Made by a program: the position numbers and the translations under genes. A stretch of DNA of 18,287 nt. Origin: an uncultured Bacilli bacterium. GTDB taxonomy: Bacteria; Bacillota_I; Bacilli_A; RF39; UBA660. The stretch lies in contig CAKPJX010000022.1 in the NCBI GenBank assembly GCA_934163035.1, positions 1-18,287 of the forward strand. Direction: 5' to 3'. This document shows, in pieces, positions 14,375-18,287 of the stretch (the first letter of the stretch is position 1; every line of letters starts with the position of its first letter). Below the pieces are notes generated by a model. The model was not told where the DNA came from and did no database searches. It saw only the letters and a program-made list of their open reading frames with translations.

Positions 14375-15331
14375 GTGGCAGTAGATATGCAATTAGACCA
14401 ACATAAAATGGTAACAAAATATTGTGGTTATGCTGGAATAAATTTAGATGGTTTTAGTGTTAGACAATTAAAAAATTTAAAACAGATATGTCAGTTAACA
14501 ACTGGCATGCCAGAGTTTATAAATATTGATAGAAATATGGCAGATTTGGAGAGCCTATCTTTAGATGAAATAAGATGTTTATCAAAAGCTTTTTGCGAAA
14601 AATATTTTAATTTACATGATATTTATACAGCCAGTTTAGATACTATGAAAAGTAAATCTTTAGAGTTTCAAAACAGTAATTCTTATGAAGAGGCAAAAGG
14701 TAAAGTAGAGAGTGAACTTACTGTAATAAGTCCACTTGATCTTAAAACTGTTTTAGTGGAAGGCAATGCTATGTGTGGTGAAATTTTTAAGCCATTGGTT
14801 TTACTTGATGGATATGAAAATGATCCAAGCAGAAAGATATATTTTTCTGAAATTTGCTTAGGTTCTCAACTTAATAGATTATCGGCAAGTACCTTAGTTC
14901 ATGAGATAGCACACTCACAACAAGAAAGAAATATTGGATATGCCGAGGATTATAATAATAAAGAAATAATTAGTATATTTTTAGAAAAAGTTTCGGCTTT
15001 AGAGTCTGATCCAACAGGTGAATTATTAAAGATATCAGAAAGATGTCGTTTGAGAGATGTGAGGCAAAAATATACTGCATTATTATACTTTGATGGTCTA
15101 TTACCTGAGGTGGATAGGATTGATAATTTGATGTATTTAAAATCATCTTTATATGCTGAAAAATTATTTGATATGTATTTAAATGAAAGAAAACAAAAAA
15201 ATAAGGATAAATACTTTTATAGAATACAGGATGTTTTTGATGGAAAAATGACAGTGGATGATTTAATTTCACAGAAAAATATTACTGTAGGTAATAGTCA
15301 AGATATGAGTTTATTAAAAAGACATATGTAA
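14375..15331 (+). CDS. Unrecognised protein with a HEIAH metallopeptidase-like site
   Basis: The 318-residue soluble protein carries STLVHEIAHSQQE with HEIAH at 176-180. Downstream, an acidic helix NNKEIISIFLEKVSALE (195-210) could supply a third zinc ligand (E197, E204 or E210) as in gluzincins. The N-terminal 100 residues are helical (SVRQLKNLKQICQL, LSLDEIRCLSKAF). There is no signal peptide, so it probably acts in the cytoplasm. The start is GTG with AGGGGG at 14361-14366; the nearby ATG at 14368 is out of frame, and ATG 14387 is an alternative. It has its own strong promoter and terminator, so it is a single-gene unit. I do not recognise the family; protease activity is inferred from the motif only. 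Confidence 0.65.
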   Translation: MAVDMQLDQHKMVTKYCGYAGINLDGFSVRQLKNLKQICQLTTGMPEFINIDRNMADLESLSLDEIRCLSKAFCEKYFNLHDIYTASLDTMKSKSLEFQNSNSYEEAKGKVESELTVISPLDLKTVLVEGNAMCGEIFKPLVLLDGYENDPSRKIYFSEICLGSQLNRLSASTLVHEIAHSQQERNIGYAEDYNNKEIISIFLEKVSALESDPTGELLKISERCRLRDVRQKYTALLYFDGLLPEVDRIDNLMYLKSSLYAEKLFDMYLNERKQKNKDKYFYRIQDVFDGKMTVDDLISQKNITVGNSQDMSLLKRHM

Positions 15332-15336
15332 TACTG

Positions 15337-15365
15337 AAGAGGGAAGAATATTCTTTCTTTTTTTC
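15337..15365 (+). terminator. Terminator after the HEIAH gene
   Basis: GAGGGAAGA pairs, with several G-U pairs, with TCTTTCTTT around an ATAT loop, and is followed by further Ts. It starts about 5 bases after the stop. The stem is imperfect, but its position is right. Confidence 0.55.
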
Positions 15366-15526
15366 TGTTTAGTTTTATAGTGAGTAGTATATACTTTTAC
15401 TTTTATGATATACTTGTTATGGGTAATAGATATTTTTAATAACTTTTTTTTGAAGCATGAAATTATTTCCTGTTAGAAATATGAAAATGCAATATACTTT
15501 GTTAAATTATGGAGGACAGGAAAATT

Positions 15527-15707
15527 ATGAAAAATTATTTAGATAACAGTTTAACTAATCCGGAATATTTATTTTACGGTAGTCCTAAATGTTTAGAGAC
15601 AATAGAACAAAGACAGTCTCATGATTCAAATGGTAATCTTGAAAATAAAGTTTTCTGATTTTAAGGAATACTACACAATAAATTATGGGAAAAAAGTAAT
15701 TCTTTGA
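15527..15707 (+). pseudogene. Remnant of an unidentified small protein gene (internal deletion/frameshift)
   Basis: ATG 15527 follows GGAGG at 15511-15515 and opens 43 codons, including LFYGSPKCLETIEQRQ, then SHDSNGNLENKVF, ending at TGA 15656. Coding-like sequence resumes in the next frame (SDFKEYYTINYGKKVIL, 15654-15707) without its own start. The pattern suggests a gene that lost its middle part with a frame change at about 15655. The '(F/H)YGSPK-L' opening recalls small hypothetical proteins with a YHGSP motif, but I cannot name the family. From there to 15752 I see no further gene. Confidence 0.5.
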
Positions 15708-15752
15708 AAAAATTAATTAATTATTAGAAACAGTTGGAAATGAGGTAAGTTT

Positions 15753-16430
15753 ATGAAATATATAGTACAAAATAAAAATTCAAATTATAGTCAGGTTATA
15801 GATAGTATTATTAATAGTAAAAAAAGTGATATATTTTCATTTTTTAATAGTGAAGGAGTAGACTTATCTTTTAATATATATGTTTATGATAGTATAGAAG
15901 AATTGGTTAAGGGATTAAGAGAAAGAGGCTTTAAAAAGGATCCTGATTATATGTGCGCTTGTCATAAAGATAAAGATAATTCTCTTAACTTTTTTGAACC
16001 AAAAGATAATCCAAGTAATGATGAGTGGTCAAAAGATGAATACCAAAATGTAATATTTCATGAACTAATACATGGAATACAATTTACATTGTTTGGAACA
16101 ACACCGGAGTGGTTAAATGAGGGTATAGCAAAGTATTTAGATGGTACATATTCTAAAGGAATTAAGTGGTTATTGGAGAATTATATAAATGGTAGGCCTA
16201 TTCCCGATCAAGATGAAATAGAAAGTGAATTTGGTATGCATGATTATGATAGTTATGACTATGCATATTTAATGGTTAGTTATTTAATAGATAATTTTGG
16301 TAAAGATAATTTTATAGAATTGTTAAAAGATAAAAAACAGATTAAAAATGTAAGAAAAGATTTATTAGTTAATTCAATTAATTACTATAACGAAAAATAT
16401 AAGGAGAAAAATAGTTCAATAAAAAAGTAG
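15753..16430 (+). CDS. Peptidase MA-like (gluzincin) metallohydrolase
   Basis: The 225-residue protein has a complete gluzincin zinc site: HELIH (103-107) and, 16 residues later, PEWLNEGIA with Glu123 as third ligand. That spacing and the W-L-N-E-G motif are characteristic of the peptidase MA/M1-like group. Upstream is a beta-strand-rich segment (VDLSFNIYVYDSIEELVKG), also usual. There is no signal peptide or membrane helix, so it is probably cytosolic or released by a non-classical route. GAGGTAAG precedes the ATG. The nucleotidyltransferase gene follows 28 bases later, so they may be co-transcribed. The substrate is unknown. Confidence 0.75.
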   Translation: MKYIVQNKNSNYSQVIDSIINSKKSDIFSFFNSEGVDLSFNIYVYDSIEELVKGLRERGFKKDPDYMCACHKDKDNSLNFFEPKDNPSNDEWSKDEYQNVIFHELIHGIQFTLFGTTPEWLNEGIAKYLDGTYSKGIKWLLENYINGRPIPDQDEIESEFGMHDYDSYDYAYLMVSYLIDNFGKDNFIELLKDKKQIKNVRKDLLVNSINYYNEKYKEKNSSIKK

Positions 16431-16458
16431 AACTTTATTTAAATAGGAGAATGATTAT

Positions 16459-17214
16459 ATGAAATTAGATAGAAATTATATTATTAATTATATTAAAGAT
16501 TATACTATGCCTAAGGACTATGTTTATGCTATGTGGTTAGAAGGAGCTGATGGATTAAATCAGGTGGATGAATATTCTGATTTGGATATCTGGTTTGATG
16601 TTGAAGACTCTAAAAGAAATTCATTTATTAATGATTTGATATATCATTTATCATTACTTGGAAAAATAGATTCAGTGATGAGGCAATCTACTAAAGATAT
16701 ATATCAAAGCAATATACATCTTGAAAATACTAGTGAGTATTTAACTATTGATTTAGCTGCTCAAAATGATACAAGAGATAGAAATGCTACATGTTTTATT
16801 AATGGCAGTATAACAGAGGTACCACTAGTAATATTTGATAAGAAAAATATTATTACTTTTTGTGATCAAGATGAAGTCGATAGAGGAGAATTGAATGCTG
16901 TTTTTGATGAAAAGAAGAATAGGATTTTACAGTATTCTAGGGTTATTAAATATATTAAAAGAAATCAATATCTAGAATGTTTTATGGAATATGAAAAACA
17001 GATTCTTAGACCTATTGTTACGATTGCAAGAATTATTTATACACCATATATTTATGATTATGAACTATGTCATATTTCAAGACATTTACCTAATGATATT
17101 GTTAAAAAAATAGAAGTATTGTATAAAGTTAATTCATTTGAAGACATTGAAAAAAGTATTTCTTTGGCATTGGATATTCTTAAAGAATTTGAACAAAAAT
17201 ATGAAGCAAGATAA
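16459..17214 (+). CDS. Nucleotidyltransferase-family protein
   Basis: Near the N-terminus WLEGADGLNQVDEYSDLDIW (26-45) fits the Pol-beta-type nucleotidyltransferase signature, a glycine turn followed by S-D-L-D-I-W with metal ligands D41 and D43. A third acidic position may be D118 in YLTIDLAAQND (114-124). The C-terminal half is helical (RVIKYIKRNQYLECFMEYE, then a long region ending LALDILKEFEQKYEAR), resembling the helical domain of aminoglycoside adenylyltransferase-like proteins. The 251 residues form one complete gene with AGGAG upstream. It could modify a small molecule, a protein or a tRNA end; nothing here decides which. It follows the peptidase-MA gene by 28 bases. Confidence 0.75.
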   Translation: MKLDRNYIINYIKDYTMPKDYVYAMWLEGADGLNQVDEYSDLDIWFDVEDSKRNSFINDLIYHLSLLGKIDSVMRQSTKDIYQSNIHLENTSEYLTIDLAAQNDTRDRNATCFINGSITEVPLVIFDKKNIITFCDQDEVDRGELNAVFDEKKNRILQYSRVIKYIKRNQYLECFMEYEKQILRPIVTIARIIYTPYIYDYELCHISRHLPNDIVKKIEVLYKVNSFEDIEKSISLALDILKEFEQKYEAR

Positions 17215-17318
17215 ATATAAGTTAGTAAGGATATGACTTATACCCACAAGCCTTTGTAAATAAAAAATTTTTTCTTCCTTTCTTTTTACGTTTAATAGCT
17301 AAAAAATGATTAAAATTA

Positions 17319-17364
17319 CTAAAATCTAAGGGTAATTACGATTAATGGAAAACTAAGATTTTAG
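17319..17364 (+). repeat. 12-bp inverted repeat in front of the RhuM gene
   Basis: CTAAAATCTAAG (17319-17330) and CTAAGATTTTAG (17353-17364) are inverted copies with one mismatch, separated by 22 bases. The right arm ends 5 bases before the ribosome binding site of the truncated RhuM gene. It could be an operator, an RNA stem in the leader, or the edge of a mobile unit. There is no T-run after it. Confidence 0.6.
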
Positions 17365-17382
17365 ATATAGGAGATGATAAAA

Positions 17383-17808
17383 GTGACAAAAGATTTAATT
17401 ATTAGAAGTAGTAGTGCAGAATTTTTAATTTTTGAAAGACAAAACCATAATAAAGGAATCCAAGTACGATTTGAAGAAGGCGATTTATGGCTAACTCAAA
17501 AAGCTATTGGTGAACTTTTTAATATAACCAGAAATAATATTACTATGCATATTAATGATATATATGATAGTTATGAATTAGAACAAAATTCAACTAGTAA
17601 GAAATTCTTACTAGTTCAAAATGAAGGTAATAGAGAAGTAAAGAGAAATGTACAATATTATAATTTAGATATGGTTATTTCTATTGGTTATAAAGTAAAT
17701 TCAGAAAGGGCAATTCAGTTTAGAAGATGGACGACGAATATACTTAAAACATTTACAATTCAAGGATATGTATTAGATAAAGAAAGAATGAAAAATGGTT
17801 GCAGGTAA
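17383..17808 (+). CDS. RhuM-family protein, C-terminally truncated
   Basis: The sequence matches the N-terminal half of the RhuM ('virulence RhuM') family: QVRFEEGDLWLTQKAIGELF, then NITMHINDIYDSYEL, then NREVKRNVQYYNLDMVISIG and RAIQFRRWTTNILKTF. It continues to GYVLDKERMKNG and is then cut after CR by TAA at 17806. Full RhuM proteins are roughly 330 residues, so the helical C-terminal half is missing. RhuM genes travel on pathogenicity islands, prophages and other mobile DNA; their function is not established. I prefer GTG 17383 over ATG 17374 because GGAG (17370-17373) directly abuts the ATG but is 9 bases from the GTG. It is probably a pseudogene, though a stable N-terminal domain could survive. 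Confidence 0.7.
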   Translation: MTKDLIIRSSSAEFLIFERQNHNKGIQVRFEEGDLWLTQKAIGELFNITRNNITMHINDIYDSYELEQNSTSKKFLLVQNEGNREVKRNVQYYNLDMVISIGYKVNSERAIQFRRWTTNILKTFTIQGYVLDKERMKNGCR

Positions 17809-17866
17809 TCTCTGGGTTAAAGAGAATATAAAAGAATTAGAAAAATTAAATTATTATAAAAAATAG
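17795..17866 (+). pseudogene. Short coding-like remnant overlapping the RhuM end
   Basis: In the frame one base ahead of RhuM, 23 codons read MVAGNLWVKENIKEL followed by EKLNYYKK, ending at TAG 17866. The composition is protein-like, but it does not resemble the missing half of RhuM. It may be the C-terminal end of a different gene brought in by the same deletion. No ribosome binding site stands out. Confidence 0.3.
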
Positions 17867-17913
17867 TTGTATAAAAGTGTAAAAAAGTTTTTACTAAAAG
17901 AAAAGTGATTAAA

Positions 17914-18006
17914 ATGGATATGTATCAAAAGAGAAAAATGAGACAAGAAAAGAAAAATAATGATTTTATAATCAATCTAAAAATAGTAATATTACGATGT
18001 AATTAA
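17914..18006 (+). pseudogene. Remnant of a basic N-terminal segment
   Basis: ATG 17914 opens 30 codons beginning MDMYQKRKMRQEKKNN, then loses protein-like character and stops at TAA 18004. A shifted frame from about 17968 reads NQSKNSNITM and then stops. This suggests a frameshifted gene fragment with a basic start. I cannot name the parent. The ribosome binding site is weak (GTGAT). Confidence 0.35.
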
Positions 18007-18051
18007 ATTGGAAAAACATGTGGTATTAGTGAATATGTAAGGAGGTATAAT

Positions 18052-18287
18052 ATGTATCTAATTTTTGGAACTACTAGTAAAAGAAAGGTAGAAGATTTAC
18101 AAAACATAATTAATGAAATGAATTTAGACATTCAAGTTGTTAGTATGGATGATATAGGTTGGGATAGAGGTGAAATTGAAGAGAATGGTTTTACAATAGA
18201 AGAAAACTCGTTAATTAAAGCAAAAGCTATATTTGCTTTTTGTAAAAATCATAATATAAATTATCCAATAATGACAGACGATGCTGG
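18052..18287 (+). CDS. RdgB/HAM1-like non-canonical purine NTP pyrophosphatase (3' partial)
   Basis: The first 78 codons are present and the frame is open to the right edge. It begins MYLIFGTTSKRKVEDLQNI, has the family's EENSLIKAKAI helix and reaches PIMTDDAG, corresponding to the conserved S/T-D-D-S/A-G-L substrate-binding region. RdgB/HAM1 enzymes hydrolyse ITP, XTP and dITP to monophosphates and so keep deaminated purines out of nucleic acids. Canonical enzymes start (L)xxATxNxxKxxE; the GTTSKRKVEDL here is a fair match. An excellent AAGGAGG (18039-18045) lies 6 bases before the ATG, in contrast to the decayed DNA to its left. Confidence 0.8.
   Translation, partial: MYLIFGTTSKRKVEDLQNIINEMNLDIQVVSMDDIGWDRGEIEENGFTIEENSLIKAKAIFAFCKNHNINYPIMTDDA

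Noticed and set aside
14117..14392. Minus-strand open frame of 91 codons
   Set aside because: It overlaps the Sua5 remnant, a clear plus-strand terminator and a promoter, has no ribosome binding site and reads as low-complexity hydrophobic and lysine-rich sequence.
17264..17288. A/T-run after the nucleotidyltransferase gene as a terminator
   Set aside because: Runs of A then T are present, but I could not find a GC-containing stem before them; only a weak ATAAGT/ACTTAT pairing lies further upstream.
1..18287. Alternative genetic code for the whole window
   Set aside because: Well-identified genes end at TAA (rplS, lepB), TAG (YdjG-like) and TGA (YgjP-like) at family-typical positions, several followed at once by terminators, so all three codons are normal stops here.

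Overview
The window comes from a very AT-rich Bacillota genome. Third codon positions are mostly A or T, and ribosome binding sites are of the GGAG, GGTGAT or AGGGG type. TAA, TAG and TGA all end normal genes, so the working code is the standard bacterial one. An SspI-type small acid-soluble spore protein points to an endospore former, probably in or near Bacilli/Erysipelotrichia and perhaps an uncultured gut lineage; that placement is inference. Almost every gene lies on the plus strand; sspI is the only convincing minus-strand gene.

The left part (1-6165) is core-like. It holds the tail of a membrane protein with a strong terminator, a divergent RNB-domain (RNase II/R-like) protein, and sspI on the minus strand. 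Then comes a tightly packed translation/RNA-modification run: a YgjP-like zinc metallopeptidase, a TrmH/SpoU-family rRNA methyltransferase, rimM, trmD, a small unrecognised coiled-coil gene, rplS behind its own promoter and a possible leader structure, and a type I signal peptidase. The sspI/TrmH-family neighbourhood recalls sspI-ysgA of Bacillus, and rimM-trmD-rplS is the standard Bacillota order. Several intrinsic terminators begin inside the stop codon of the gene they end.

The middle part (6166-9319) begins with a decayed gene whose single reading frame is broken only by TAA and TAG codons, each one C-to-T step from a Gln codon. A two-gene envelope-stress module follows: a YdjI-like SPFH/SHOCT protein and a YdjG-like double zinc-ribbon membrane protein. 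The PspA and YdjH partners known from Bacillus subtilis are not next to them.

The third part (9336-14210) is an operon-like run from one extended -10 promoter to one terminator: an ASCH-domain protein, a divergent peptide deformylase, a fused DUF975/CmpB-like polytopic membrane protein, a membrane-anchored metallophosphoesterase, a transglutaminase-like protein, and a Sua5/YrdC gene that has lost its middle.

The right part (14211-18287) is accessory. It has two HExxH proteins (one unrecognised, one peptidase-MA-like), a nucleotidyltransferase, a truncated RhuM gene behind a 12-bp inverted repeat, several gene remnants, and the start of a RdgB/HAM1-like nucleotide pyrophosphatase that runs off the end. 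Broken genes are concentrated between about 13.8 and 18.0 kb, as expected of a region under relaxed selection or repeated deletion. No rRNA, tRNA, CRISPR array or intact transposase was seen.
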